Below the pieces are notes generated by a model. That model saw only the letters and a program-made list of their open reading frames with translations, did no database searches and had not been told where the DNA came from. From assembly GCF_900128885.1 (NCBI RefSeq), contig NZ_FQTU01000003.1:138968-202967 (forward strand): DNA of 64,000 nt, written 5' to 3'. The position numbers were made by a program, and so were the translations under genes. Within the stretch, counting starts at the first letter, position 1; every line of letters starts with the position of its first letter. Below are positions 1-8,217 of the stretch, in pieces. The DNA comes from Alkalibacter saccharofermentans DSM 14828. GTDB lineage: Bacteria; Bacillota; Clostridia; Eubacteriales; Alkalibacteraceae.

Positions 1-1697
1 CGATAAACGTTTATAAGTTTTACGATGAAAAAAACAATTCTTTTCAGACTGACAGATATGTTCATCTGATTGAGATGATTCAGTTGGTCTTGGAGGCGTC
101 AATACACTGGGGACAGTTTCCCACCAGGGACATAGCAAGAAAAAGCCACCTGTTCAGAACTACAGGCCTTGGTCTTGCAAACACATCCTCGCTTTTATTG
201 GCACTGGGACTCCCTTACGATTCTGATGGGAGCAGGAATCTAGTTGCGTCTCTATCTGGAATCATGACCGGGGCGTCATACAGGATGTCAGCATTCATGG
301 CAGAAGCTGTGGGCCCTTTTGAGCAGTACGATGCAAACAAAGAGCATATGCTAAAGGTAATAAGAAATCATTCGAGAATCGCAGGAGCTCGAGAAGACGA
401 TCTGGAGGATATCCACTATGAACCGCAAAAGGTTGACCATGGTGTCCTAAAGGATATAAACATGGGTTACCTGGGAGATGCCCTTAAAAATCTTTGGAGC
501 GAAGCATATTCTTATGGGGAAGCATACGGGTATAGAAACGCACAGGTATCCGTCATAGCTCCTACAGGGACGATTTCCCTTGCCATGGATTGCGGCGCGA
601 CCTCGATTGAGCCCTTTTACAGCCATATAGTATTTAAGCAGCTGGTAGGAGGAGGCAATCTTGAAATGGTAAATCCGATTTTGGAGATAGCCCTTAAGAA
701 TCTAGGTTATAAAAAGAACCAGATAAAGGATGTCATCGACTATATAATCGAAAAAGACGATGAAGGAAAAGTCATCCACGGAAGCGTATCCGGCGCGCCT
801 CACTTAAAAGAAGAACACTATAAGATATTTGATACGGCAAACACGATATCCCCTGAAGGACATGTAATGATGGTATCGGCTATCACGCCCCTTATCAGCG
901 GTTCTGTGTCTAAAACGGTGAATCTCCCAAATACCGCCACGGTAGAGGATATAGATTCCATTCATAGACTGGCCTGGAAGAGTGGAGCCAAGGCGATTGC
1001 CCTTTACAGGGACGGCTGCAAGGCCAGCCAGCCACTCACATCTGGTCTGTCCGGGGAAAAGGAAAGAAGCCTGGAGGATTATACATACCAGGAACTGCTG
1101 AACTACAGCAAAAACTGTGTCAAGCACATACCAAATAGAAAAAGACCAGGTGGAATGAGGACTAGCAGGACCCATTCCGCAAAAATAGGTGATATAGAAC
1201 TTTACATAACCATAGGATTCTACGAAGACGGGCATCTTGCAGAAGTTTTTGTCTCTACGGATAAGGAAGGTACTGTGGTGAAAGGACTATTGGCTTCGGT
1301 TTCCAAAGCTCTTTCAAACATGCTTCAGTACAATATACCTCCAAAGGAAATATCCAGGCTTTTAAGAGGTCAGCAATTTGAGCCGGCAGGATTCGTATCC
1401 AGGCATCCCTACATAAAGTACGCATCTTCAATTTCAGATCTTGTAAGCAAGATAATCGATATCGAGATGGGTGATTTCAGCAGATGTCAAGTCAAACCCG
1501 AGGCATTTACTCCCATGAGCAAAGCGTCATTTGCCTCCGGAGGCGAAAAACAAGGTGCTTTGACGGAAAATAAAATCTCGGAAGATGGAGAACGCATCTA
1601 TGGGGAAAGCTGTTCGTCCTGCGGCAGCACCAGAATGATGAAAAATGGAACGTGCAAGGTGTGCTTGGATTGTGGGAGCACAACTGGCTGTAGCTAA
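1..1697 (+). CDS. nrdJ: Adenosylcobalamin-dependent (class II) ribonucleotide reductase, 3' part
   Basis: Reduces ribonucleotides to deoxyribonucleotides by B12 radical chemistry, without oxygen. The frame is open from base 3, so the gene starts left of the window and the visible part is the C-terminal half of the catalytic barrel plus tail. Family landmarks are the PTGTIS loop near 560-580, the KTVNLP segment near 915, and a C-terminal Cys-rich tail (CSSCG, CKVCLDCG, final CS) of the type that shuttles electrons from thioredoxin to the active site. A hairpin terminator follows at once. The matching repressor gene nrdR lies far downstream at 58343; any NrdR boxes for this gene would be outside the window. 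The class II assignment is firm. Subclass (NrdJ versus NrdZ naming) is not resolvable without the N-terminus. Confidence 0.93.
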   Translation, partial: INVYKFYDEKNNSFQTDRYVHLIEMIQLVLEASIHWGQFPTRDIARKSHLFRTTGLGLANTSSLLLALGLPYDSDGSRNLVASLSGIMTGASYRMSAFMAEAVGPFEQYDANKEHMLKVIRNHSRIAGAREDDLEDIHYEPQKVDHGVLKDINMGYLGDALKNLWSEAYSYGEAYGYRNAQVSVIAPTGTISLAMDCGATSIEPFYSHIVFKQLVGGGNLEMVNPILEIALKNLGYKKNQIKDVIDYIIEKDDEGKVIHGSVSGAPHLKEEHYKIFDTANTISPEGHVMMVSAITPLISGSVSKTVNLPNTATVEDIDSIHRLAWKSGAKAIALYRDGCKASQPLTSGLSGEKERSLEDYTYQELLNYSKNCVKHIPNRKRPGGMRTSRTHSAKIGDIELYITIGFYEDGHLAEVFVSTDKEGTVVKGLLASVSKALSNMLQYNIPPKEISRLLRGQQFEPAGFVSRHPYIKYASSISDLVSKIIDIEMGDFSRCQVKPEAFTPMSKASFASGGEKQGALTENKISEDGERIYGESCSSCGSTRMMKNGTCKVCLDCGSTTGCS

Positions 1698-1704
1698 TTA
1701 GAAG

Positions 1705-1744
1705 ACGGGCGCCTTAGTTTTATCTGAGACGCCCGTTATTTAGC
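1705..1744 (+). terminator. Rho-independent terminator after nrdJ
   Basis: ACGGGCG (1705-1711) pairs with CGCCCGT (1730-1736). A second helix inside (1713-1717 with 1724-1728) gives a compact hairpin, followed by a short TTATTTAG tract. It lies 7 bases after the nrdJ stop codon. Confidence 0.8.
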
Positions 1745-1771
1745 TTTTAATTTTAGTTTAAATCGATTAAA

Positions 1772-2989
1772 ATGAAATATGAGTCCAGTTTACTAAAGAA
1801 ATGGCTAGGTGATGATTTGGAAGAAAAAAACGTTCACAGGATAAAACTAAATGACAAGGAAATAATACTGCTGGGTACAGCCCATGTCTCGAAAAATAGC
1901 GCTGAACAGGTTAAAGAGCTTATAGAAAGAGAAAAACCCGATTCAGTATGCATAGAGCTTGACGAACAAAGATACAAGTCCATAAAGGACAAGGATAAAT
2001 GGCGAAATACGGACATAGTCAAGATAATTAAAGAAAAAAAGGCCGGCTTCATGCTCACCAACATCATACTGTCCAATTATCAAAGAAAGATTGCCGAACA
2101 GTTTGAAATAAATGCAGGCCAAGAGATGATACAGGGAATCAACTCCGCGGAAGAGGTTGGGGCTAAAACCGTTTTGGCAGACAGAAACATCCAAACCACA
2201 TTTGTCAGGCTATGGCGAAAGGTATCTCTATGGGGCAAGATAAAGCTGATTTCCAGCATAATGTACAGCCTTATAGACGATGAGGCGATTACCGAAGAGG
2301 ATTTGGAGAGGATGAAGACAGAGGATATGCTCACATCCGCATTGGCGGAGCTTTCAAAGGCATTTCCTGATCTTAAGAAATACATAGTGGACGAGAGAGA
2401 TCAGTATCTTGCCTACAAAATAAAAAATGCCCCCGGTGAAAAAATACTGGCGGTTTTGGGAGCGGCCCACACTCCGGGAGTCAAGCTGGAATTGTTCAAG
2501 GAGCAAGACATAAAGGAGCTTGACAGCATTCCGGAAAAGTCGATGTTTTCAAAGTTGAGCGGATGGATAATACCGGGACTGATAATTCTTATGATAATGC
2601 TGACGTTTTCAGTGGACAGCAGTCTAGGAATAAACCAAGTCATAAATTTCGTGCTGTGGGTTGGGACACTGGCGGCGATAGGGACGTTTTTGGCATTTGG
2701 TCATATATACTCCGCCATAACATCATTTGTAATGGCTCCTTTTAGTGCGATAAATCCTTTTCTTGCCACGGGGTGGTTTGCAGGGTTGATGGAAGCGCAT
2801 ATAAGAAAACCGAAGGTGGAAGATTTTGAGAACTTGTCAAAGGATCTATACACGTTGAAAGGTTTCTGGAAAAACAAGGTAACCAGGATATTGCTGGTCG
2901 TAGCCTTTTCGAATATTGGATGCACCATAGGAATTTGGATAAGTGGAGCAAACATCGTGAGTACGTTTTTTGATATTTTTTTCAGGTAA
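1772..2989 (+). CDS. TraB/PrgY-family membrane protein
   Basis: 405 residues. The N-terminal two thirds carries the TraB domain signature GTAHVSK near residue 35 and the following CIELDEQRY stretch, found in pheromone-shutdown proteins (PrgY/TraB) and related to Tiki/GumN-type putative metalloproteases. The last 150 residues hold about four hydrophobic segments (from SGWIIPGLIILM onward), so the domain is anchored in the membrane. Function in this organism is unknown; in Enterococcus PrgY inactivates peptide pheromone, but most chromosomal copies have no conjugation context and none is visible here. The ATG at 1772 has only a poor ribosome binding site. It ends in a shared palindromic terminator with the convergent gene. 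Confidence 0.8.
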   Translation: MKYESSLLKKWLGDDLEEKNVHRIKLNDKEIILLGTAHVSKNSAEQVKELIEREKPDSVCIELDEQRYKSIKDKDKWRNTDIVKIIKEKKAGFMLTNIILSNYQRKIAEQFEINAGQEMIQGINSAEEVGAKTVLADRNIQTTFVRLWRKVSLWGKIKLISSIMYSLIDDEAITEEDLERMKTEDMLTSALAELSKAFPDLKKYIVDERDQYLAYKIKNAPGEKILAVLGAAHTPGVKLELFKEQDIKELDSIPEKSMFSKLSGWIIPGLIILMIMLTFSVDSSLGINQVINFVLWVGTLAAIGTFLAFGHIYSAITSFVMAPFSAINPFLATGWFAGLMEAHIRKPKVEDFENLSKDLYTLKGFWKNKVTRILLVVAFSNIGCTIGIWISGANIVSTFFDIFFR

Positions 2990-3021
2990 CATAGCGAGCG
3001 GCCATGGCCGCTCGCTATGTT
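2988..3021. terminator. Bidirectional terminator, perfect 34-bp palindrome
   Basis: The sequence from 2988 to 3021 is its own reverse complement (AACATAGCGAGCGGCC and its mirror). Its left end overlaps the stop codon of the TraB-family gene and its right end abuts the stop codon of the convergent gene, with T-rich flanks on both strands. It serves two convergent genes with only 32 bases between their stops. Confidence 0.85.
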
Positions 3022-3345
3022 TTAGCTTTCCTCTTCTTCTACTTCTTCCAAGAGAAGTCTTTTATTGAAAGAACCTTGAGCTTCCCTTTTTTTAAGCCTG
3101 AGATAATCTATATGCATAGGTTCATAATCCTTCAACTCGACAAGGCATTCTAAAGCCTCATAAATGTCTGCTAGCTCCTCCTCGTTGTCGGACTCCCTAA
3201 ACTCTTGAATCTCTTCGATGATTTTATCTATCAAGGCATCATGGTACTCTTTCTCGTTTAATTCTTTAACGGAGTGCTTTCTGCCGCTTTTTTCTATGAG
3301 CTCTGGAATTTTGTCTCGAATAAGCTTGTTGTAAGTAATTTTCAT
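3022..3345 (-). CDS. MazG-like nucleotide pyrophosphohydrolase (COG4997 type)
   Basis: 107 residues. It opens with KITYNKLIRDKIPELIEKSG, the hallmark start of the short all-alpha phosphoribosyl-ATP pyrophosphohydrolase-like (COG4997) family. It then shows the helical acidic motif EEIQEF...NEEELADIYEALECLVELK, where the E/D residues would bind Mg2+. The family is thought to hydrolyse non-canonical or excess nucleoside triphosphates; the actual substrate here is unknown. A good GGAAGGTGA ribosome binding site stands before the ATG on the minus strand. It is a monocistronic gene, convergent with the TraB-family gene and divergent from the aminotransferase. Confidence 0.75.
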   Translation of the reverse strand: MKITYNKLIRDKIPELIEKSGRKHSVKELNEKEYHDALIDKIIEEIQEFRESDNEEELADIYEALECLVELKDYEPMHIDYLRLKKREAQGSFNKRLLLEEVEEEES

Positions 3346-3470
3346 GATTTCACCTTCCCGAAGTTTTAATATTTACAATATATATATCCAATAATGAAAT
3401 GATTAAAACTATACTCTATAACAAACCTTGTGGTAAGATAAAACTAGAATGATATTTGGAGTGATATGAC

Positions 3471-4292
3471 ATGGCAGAGATGGTTGGGAAATATTTTTTA
3501 TTAAACGGAAAAGTTCTGGTAACCGCAAAAGGTGATGTTTCCTTTAAGGGATCTAGCATATACGAAGTGATGAAGGTCTTAAGGGGCAAACCGTTGTTTT
3601 TAAAGGATCATTTGAATAGATTCAAGATATCCTTGGAGATGGCGGGATTTAAAGACCTTCCCGATATGGAAACCATAAAAAAGCAGGTATGGGAGTTGAT
3701 TGATATCAATGATATCCCAGGTGTCAACGTAAGAATCGTAATATCCCCAAATGAGGATGGATACGACCTGATGATGTACTTGTTAAAAACTGCAGCTCCC
3801 CCTGAGTTATCAAGGGATTTGGGGGTTTTAGCCAGGACTTATAAAGGCAGACGAAAGGATCCCAATATAAAAAGCACTGCTGAATCATACAAGGATCTCC
3901 TTGAAAAACAGGAGTATCAAGGAGTTTTTGAGCTATTGTTCGTAGATGAGAAAAACGAGATTTTAGAGGGCAGCAAAACGAATGTATTCTTTGTTAAAAA
4001 AGACGGCATCTATACAGCTCCTGCAGGAAGCGTTCTTCCTGGCATTACAAGGAAACAGATATTTAGCATTTGTATGGAAGAATCTATAAATATAACTGAA
4101 AAGTACATCTCGGTGAAAGAGTTGGAGGAAGTCGAGGCGGTATTTTTAACAGGAACTTCAATAGGAGTGCTCTCAGTATCTAAAATAGATGACATGAATT
4201 TTGACTTGAATGATAAAACTGTTTCGATGCTTGCTGAAAAGTATGAGGAGAGAGTATCAAGAGATATAGAGAGCGCGGAAATGCCTAAATGA
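3471..4292 (+). CDS. Class IV (PLP) aminotransferase, branched-chain/D-amino-acid type
   Basis: 273 residues, fold-type IV PLP enzyme. The likely PLP lysine is K134, in NIKSTAESYK. Downstream the family motifs ILEGSKTNVFF and the LPGITRKQI phosphate-binding segment are clear. This family includes IlvE, D-amino-acid transaminase and PabC; the sequence does not decide between them, and absence of neighbouring ilv or pab genes leaves the substrate open. GGAG lies about 10 bases before the ATG at 3471. The stop codon overlaps the start of the next gene by 4 bases, so the two are translationally coupled and probably act in one pathway. Confidence 0.8.
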   Translation: MAEMVGKYFLLNGKVLVTAKGDVSFKGSSIYEVMKVLRGKPLFLKDHLNRFKISLEMAGFKDLPDMETIKKQVWELIDINDIPGVNVRIVISPNEDGYDLMMYLLKTAAPPELSRDLGVLARTYKGRRKDPNIKSTAESYKDLLEKQEYQGVFELLFVDEKNEILEGSKTNVFFVKKDGIYTAPAGSVLPGITRKQIFSICMEESINITEKYISVKELEEVEAVFLTGTSIGVLSVSKIDDMNFDLNDKTVSMLAEKYEERVSRDIESAEMPK

Positions 4293-5002
4293 AAATATGT
4301 CTTGCATCTGAAGAAATAAGAAGGGAATCCAGAGAAAGCATTCTAAAGCTGGTGGATAAGCTAATCTTCATTAAGCCTTTGGAGGATCTATACACAGCAA
4401 TTAGTTCTCATGGGGATATTCAAGTATGTCCCGTCGGAAAGAACAAAATAGTCGTCCATCCCAAAATTCACCATGAAACCTTGGGGTCGATGAAAAAAGC
4501 TGGCTTGGAGGTATTGACAGGCCAAATGGAGCTTAAAGGAAAATACCCTGAAAACATCTATTACAATGTGGGAATATGCGGCAAGTACTATTTTCACAAG
4601 CTGTCGCATACGGATTCCATCGTGAGAGCAGAGCTCGCGAAAGAAAACATAAAACCGGTCGGAGTAAGACAAGGATACGCAAAGTGCTCCATGATATCAA
4701 TTGGCGGCAGCAGAGCAGTAACTTCTGATCCAGTCATTGGAAAAAAAACTTTAGGTTTGGGCATAGAAACCCTTCTTGTCCCGCCCGGAGGGATTCTGCT
4801 GCCCGGACTTGATTACGGATTCATAGGAGGCTGCTGCGGAGTGGATGAAAGTGAGAAGGTAGTCTTTTTAAACGGCAGCACGGATAAATACCTTTACGGT
4901 GAAGAATTGAGAGCTTTTATAAAAAAAGCTGGATATGATTTAGTGGAACTCCATGGGGGCGCCCTCGAGGACATAGGAAGCATTTTCATATTGGAGGTTT
5001 AA
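4289..5002 (+). CDS. DUF6873-type protein (probable guanidino-modifying-enzyme fold)
   Basis: 237 residues, no signal peptide. It resembles the clostridial family I know as DUF6873, thought to adopt the five-bladed fold of guanidino-modifying enzymes (arginine deiminase, dimethylarginine hydrolase, amidinotransferases). Features consistent with that are short repeated units ending in hydrophobic strands, a conserved GGSRAVTSD segment, FIGGCCGVDE with paired cysteines, and a terminal ELHGGALEDIGSIFI. No experimentally known function is recalled. It overlaps the aminotransferase by 4 bases, suggesting a shared amino-acid or amine pathway. Family recall is from memory and should be verified. Confidence 0.6.
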   Translation: MKICLASEEIRRESRESILKLVDKLIFIKPLEDLYTAISSHGDIQVCPVGKNKIVVHPKIHHETLGSMKKAGLEVLTGQMELKGKYPENIYYNVGICGKYYFHKLSHTDSIVRAELAKENIKPVGVRQGYAKCSMISIGGSRAVTSDPVIGKKTLGLGIETLLVPPGGILLPGLDYGFIGGCCGVDESEKVVFLNGSTDKYLYGEELRAFIKKAGYDLVELHGGALEDIGSIFILEV

Positions 5003-5049
5003 ATATACCGCTATTTTGTTTGAATCAACAAAATAGCGGTATATTTAAA
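4998..5049. repeat. Long perfect inverted repeat (23-bp arms, 6-nt loop)
   Basis: Arm 4998-5020 and arm 5027-5049 are exact reverse complements around TGAATC. The core is ACCGCTATTTTGTT. The left arm contains the stop codon of the DUF6873-type gene. There is no T tract after it on the plus strand (AAAAAAAG follows), so if it is a terminator the U-rich part is inside the stem. It lies 25 bases before the HAD gene. Confidence 0.8.
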
Positions 5050-5074
5050 AAAAGACATAAATGGAGGTGGCGGC

Positions 5075-5797
5075 ATGAACACGGCAGCCTTTTTCGATGT
5101 AGACGGAACGCTGTACCGGGACTCTCTTATGGTGGAGCATTTTAAAAAACTAATAAAATACGAGGTTTTAGACCCTTCAATTTGGCATGGAAATGCAAAG
5201 CGGAAGTTTGAAAACTGGGTTAAAAGGCACGGAGACTATGAAGACTATCTCCTAGAGATCGCCCAGATCTATCTTGACAGCATGAAGGGACTGGACAGGG
5301 ATTACATCAACTTTATAACAGACCAAGTAGTCAAGCTTAAAGGGGAGCGGGTATATAGGTACACCAGAGACAGGATAAAGTGGCACCTAAGCCAAGGCCA
5401 CAAGGTAATATTTATTTCGGGGAGCCCCTCTTTTCTAGTAGAGAAAATGGCCCAAAAATATGATGTAGACTACTATATAGGCACGGAATACCTAATAGAT
5501 GAAGACAACAAATTTACAGGAGAGATCGTGCCAATGTGGGAGTCGGAAAGCAAGAATAAGGTAATTGAAGAATATGTAAACAAGTTGGGGATTGATCTTG
5601 ATTCAAGCTACGCTTACGGGGATACAACAGGGGATTTTGCCATGCTCAGCATGGTGGGTCATCCGGTGCTCATAAACCCTATCAAAAAACTGGTAGAACA
5701 GTTTCAGGCAGATGACAAGCTAAGGGCAAAGGCAAGGATTATAGTTGAGAGAAAGGATGTCATCTACCAGATCCCTGCGGATGTGGAGATTCTCTAA
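5075..5797 (+). CDS. HAD-superfamily IB phosphatase (SerB-like)
   Basis: 240 residues. Haloacid dehalogenase motifs are in order: motif I FFDVDGTLY near residue 7 (both nucleophile and acid/base Asp), motif II FISGSP near residue 113, and motif III/IV YGDTTGDFAML near residue 185. A helical cap lies between motifs I and II, as in subfamily IB (phosphoserine phosphatase-like). The substrate cannot be deduced. GGAGGTGG precedes the ATG. It stands alone between the inverted repeat and the thrS promoter. Confidence 0.83.
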   Translation: MNTAAFFDVDGTLYRDSLMVEHFKKLIKYEVLDPSIWHGNAKRKFENWVKRHGDYEDYLLEIAQIYLDSMKGLDRDYINFITDQVVKLKGERVYRYTRDRIKWHLSQGHKVIFISGSPSFLVEKMAQKYDVDYYIGTEYLIDEDNKFTGEIVPMWESESKNKVIEEYVNKLGIDLDSSYAYGDTTGDFAMLSMVGHPVLINPIKKLVEQFQADDKLRAKARIIVERKDVIYQIPADVEIL

Positions 5798-5806
5798 ACA
5801 AAATAT

Positions 5807-5835
5807 TTGACATGGATTAAAAGCTTTAATATAAT
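5807..5835 (+). promoter_or_regulatory. Sigma-A promoter of thrS
   Basis: TTGACA at 5807-5812, 17-base spacer, TATAAT at 5830-5835: a full consensus match. Transcription should start near 5842, exactly where the T-box leader begins. Confidence 0.9.
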
Positions 5836-5841
5836 AACTTC

Positions 5842-6060
5842 AAAGACGATGAACAGGACACGCTGCAAGATTCCGGTTTTTAGAGAGAAGGCACAAAGCT
5901 GAAAGTGCTTTTAAATCAGGGCTTGTGGGCACCACCTTGGAGTTGCAGGTTGAATCAAGTAGGCCTAGCCGGGATGACCGTTATCAAGATGAGAGGATTT
6001 CAATCAATTAGGGTGGAACCGCGTATATTACGTCCCTTGCTTCGGCAAGGGATTTTTTGA
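5842..6060 (+). ncRNA. T-box riboswitch controlling thrS
   Basis: The leader has the T-box landmarks: AGAGAG-type stem I element at 5882-5887, the antiterminator T-box AGGGTGGAACCGCG at 6010-6023, and a terminator hairpin TCCCTTGC-TTCG-GCAAGGGA (6033-6052) followed by six Ts. Two consecutive ACC triplets at 5931-5936 are candidate threonine specifier codons on the 3' side of stem I, just above a CTGCAA/TTGCAG lower stem. Uncharged tRNA-Thr would pair with the specifier and the T-box and allow read-through into thrS. Confidence 0.93.
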
Positions 6061-6080
6061 TTTTAAACGGAGGGATAAAA

Positions 6081-7988
6081 ATGATAAAGATTACTTTGAA
6101 AGATGGAAGCGTTAAAGAATATGATAAACCCACTACGGCGTTTCAGGTGGCTAACGATATTAGTGAAGGTCTGGCAAGGGTAGCCTGCGCTGCGGAGATT
6201 AACGACGAGCTGGTGGATCTCAGGAAAGAAATACATGAATATTGCAGCTTAAACATCTTGACATTCGACAGTGATGGAGGAAAACATGCATATTGGCATA
6301 CCTCAACGCATGTAATGGCCCAAGCAGTAAAGAGGATATTTCCAGAGGCGAAGTTGGCTATCGGTCCGGCTATAGACAACGGGTTTTATTACGATTTTGA
6401 TGTAGAGAAAACATTCACCCCTGAAGATCTGGAAAAGATCGAAGGAGAAATGAAAAAAATCATCAAGGAAAAGCACAAGATAGACAGGTTCGAGCTGCCT
6501 AGACAAGAAGCCATGGAAAAAATGAAGGACATGGGGGAAGACTACAAGGTAGAGCTGATAGAAGGCCTTCCTGAAGATTCGGTAATCAGCTTTTACCAAC
6601 AAGGTGAATTTATAGACCTCTGTGCAGGTCCCCATCTTATGAACACAGGGAACCTAAAAGCATACAAGCTCTTGAGCATCGCCGGAGCTTACTGGAGAGG
6701 TGACGAAAAGAACAAGATGCTCCAAAGGATATACGGGACGGCATATCCTAAAAAAGCAATGCTTGACGATTATATCAACCGTTTGGAGGAGGCAAAGAGA
6801 AGAGATCACAGAAAGCTGGGAAAAGAGCTGGACTTGTTTTCAATACAAGAGGAAGGTCCTGGATTTCCATTTTTCCATCCAAAGGGAATGGTGCTAAGGA
6901 ATGTACTTGAAAATTTCTGGAGACAGGAGCATGACAAGTACGATTACCAAGAAATAAAAACTCCTGTGATTTTGGATGTGGAGCTTTGGAAAAGATCCGG
7001 ACACTGGGGTCATTACAAGGAAAATATGTACTTTACTCAGATTGATGACAGGGAGTTTGCTGTAAAGCCGATGAATTGTCCAGGTGGCATGCTTATGTAT
7101 AAAAGGGCTATGCACTCATACAGGGATCTTCCGATTAAGATGGCGGAACTGGGATTGGTCCACAGACACGAGCTTTCAGGAGCTCTTCATGGGCTCATGA
7201 GGGTGAGAAACTTCACTCAGGATGATGCCCACATCTATATGACCAAAGAACAGATAAAGGAGCAAATCATAGAAGTAATAGAGCTGACAGATAAAATCTA
7301 CAAGGTCTTTGGATTTACATACAGGGTGGAGCTTTCAACTAAACCTGAAAAGGCAATGGGAGATGACAAGGATTGGGATATAGCCACTGATGCTTTGAGG
7401 GAAACCCTGGAGGAGAAGGCTATAAACTACCGTATAAACGAAGGGGACGGAGCGTTTTATGGACCCAAAATCGACTTTCACCTGGAAGACTGCATAGGAA
7501 GGACTTGGCAGTGTGGAACGATACAGTTGGATTTTCAGATGCCTGAGAGATTTGATCTGACGTATATAGGCGCAGACGGTGAAAAGCACAGACCGGTAAT
7601 GGTGCACAGGACAGTGTTGGGAAGCATCGAGAGATTCATAGGAATACTTATAGAGCACTACGCAGGGGCATTCCCTTTATGGCTATCTCCCGAGCAGGTG
7701 AGGATTATGCCTATAGCTCCTGCTCATCACGAATACGCTAAAGAGATTGCCGCTATGTTGAAGGATAATAACATCAGAGCCGAACTGGATTTAAGGGATG
7801 AAAAAATAGGTTACAAGATCCGTGAAGCCCAGCTTCAAAAGACTCCTTATATGCTGATCCTAGGCCAAAAGGAAGTTGATACCAAGACTGTTTCCGTAAG
7901 ATCCAGAAGAGAAGGAGACTTGGGTTTCTTGGGGAAAGAGGATGTTTTGAAAAATCTTTTGGATGAAATCAAAGAAAAACGCAATTAA
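6081..7988 (+). CDS. thrS: Threonyl-tRNA synthetase
   Basis: 635 residues, normal length for ThrRS. Order: N-terminal TGS domain (MIKITLKDGSVKEY...), the editing/SAD domain with HTSTH and CAGPH zinc-type motifs, the class II catalytic core with NCPGGMLMYK, HRHELSGALHGLMRVR and MVHRTVLGSIERF (Cys and two His bind the catalytic zinc), and the C-terminal anticodon-binding domain. I place the start at the ATG at 6081, behind GGAGGG at 6069-6074, rather than at an in-frame TTG at 6057 that lies in the terminator T tract of the leader. Expression is set by the T-box upstream. Confidence 0.97.
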   Translation: MIKITLKDGSVKEYDKPTTAFQVANDISEGLARVACAAEINDELVDLRKEIHEYCSLNILTFDSDGGKHAYWHTSTHVMAQAVKRIFPEAKLAIGPAIDNGFYYDFDVEKTFTPEDLEKIEGEMKKIIKEKHKIDRFELPRQEAMEKMKDMGEDYKVELIEGLPEDSVISFYQQGEFIDLCAGPHLMNTGNLKAYKLLSIAGAYWRGDEKNKMLQRIYGTAYPKKAMLDDYINRLEEAKRRDHRKLGKELDLFSIQEEGPGFPFFHPKGMVLRNVLENFWRQEHDKYDYQEIKTPVILDVELWKRSGHWGHYKENMYFTQIDDREFAVKPMNCPGGMLMYKRAMHSYRDLPIKMAELGLVHRHELSGALHGLMRVRNFTQDDAHIYMTKEQIKEQIIEVIELTDKIYKVFGFTYRVELSTKPEKAMGDDKDWDIATDALRETLEEKAINYRINEGDGAFYGPKIDFHLEDCIGRTWQCGTIQLDFQMPERFDLTYIGADGEKHRPVMVHRTVLGSIERFIGILIEHYAGAFPLWLSPEQVRIMPIAPAHHEYAKEIAAMLKDNNIRAELDLRDEKIGYKIREAQLQKTPYMLILGQKEVDTKTVSVRSRREGDLGFLGKEDVLKNLLDEIKEKRN

Positions 7989-7990
7989 GG

Positions 7991-8020
7991 TTGACTCAGG
8001 AGCGAAGAATGTGATATGAT
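7991..8020 (+). promoter_or_regulatory. Promoter of the infC-rpmI-rplT operon
   Basis: TTGACT at 7991-7996, 18-base spacer, TATGAT at 8015-8020. It begins 3 bases after the thrS stop codon. Confidence 0.75.
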
Positions 8021-8025
8021 TCCTT

Positions 8026-8140
8026 GGTAACGAAGTAGAAGGTCCACTTCTCACCTTGGGTTCTAAAGGATTCGGGTCAATATGTTTTAATTGTTAATTA
8101 AGGCAGGTGGATATTTCTACCTGCCTGTTATTTATTTTAT
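8026..8140 (+). ncRNA. L20-type autoregulatory leader with attenuator hairpin
   Basis: Between the promoter and infC lies a structured leader. It contains GAAGTAGAAGGTCC facing CTTCTCACCTT (about 8033-8060), resembling the ribosomal-protein L20 binding region, then a strong hairpin AGGCAGGTGG/CTACCTGCCT (8101-8126) followed by a T-rich tract. In Bacillus a related leader lets excess L20 terminate transcription of infC-rpmI-rplT. Position and architecture fit that family; the exact L20 contact residues are inferred. Confidence 0.7.
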
Positions 8141-8217
8141 AGGAACTTTAAAGGCTAACAGGCCGATAAGTCAAAAAGCGCCAAGGCGTTTTTAAATTAA
8201 TACGGAGGTGTATACTT

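Noticed and set aside
804..1235. 143-codon minus-strand ORF inside nrdJ
   Set aside because: Antisense shadow of a conserved coding frame, with no family and no ribosome binding site.
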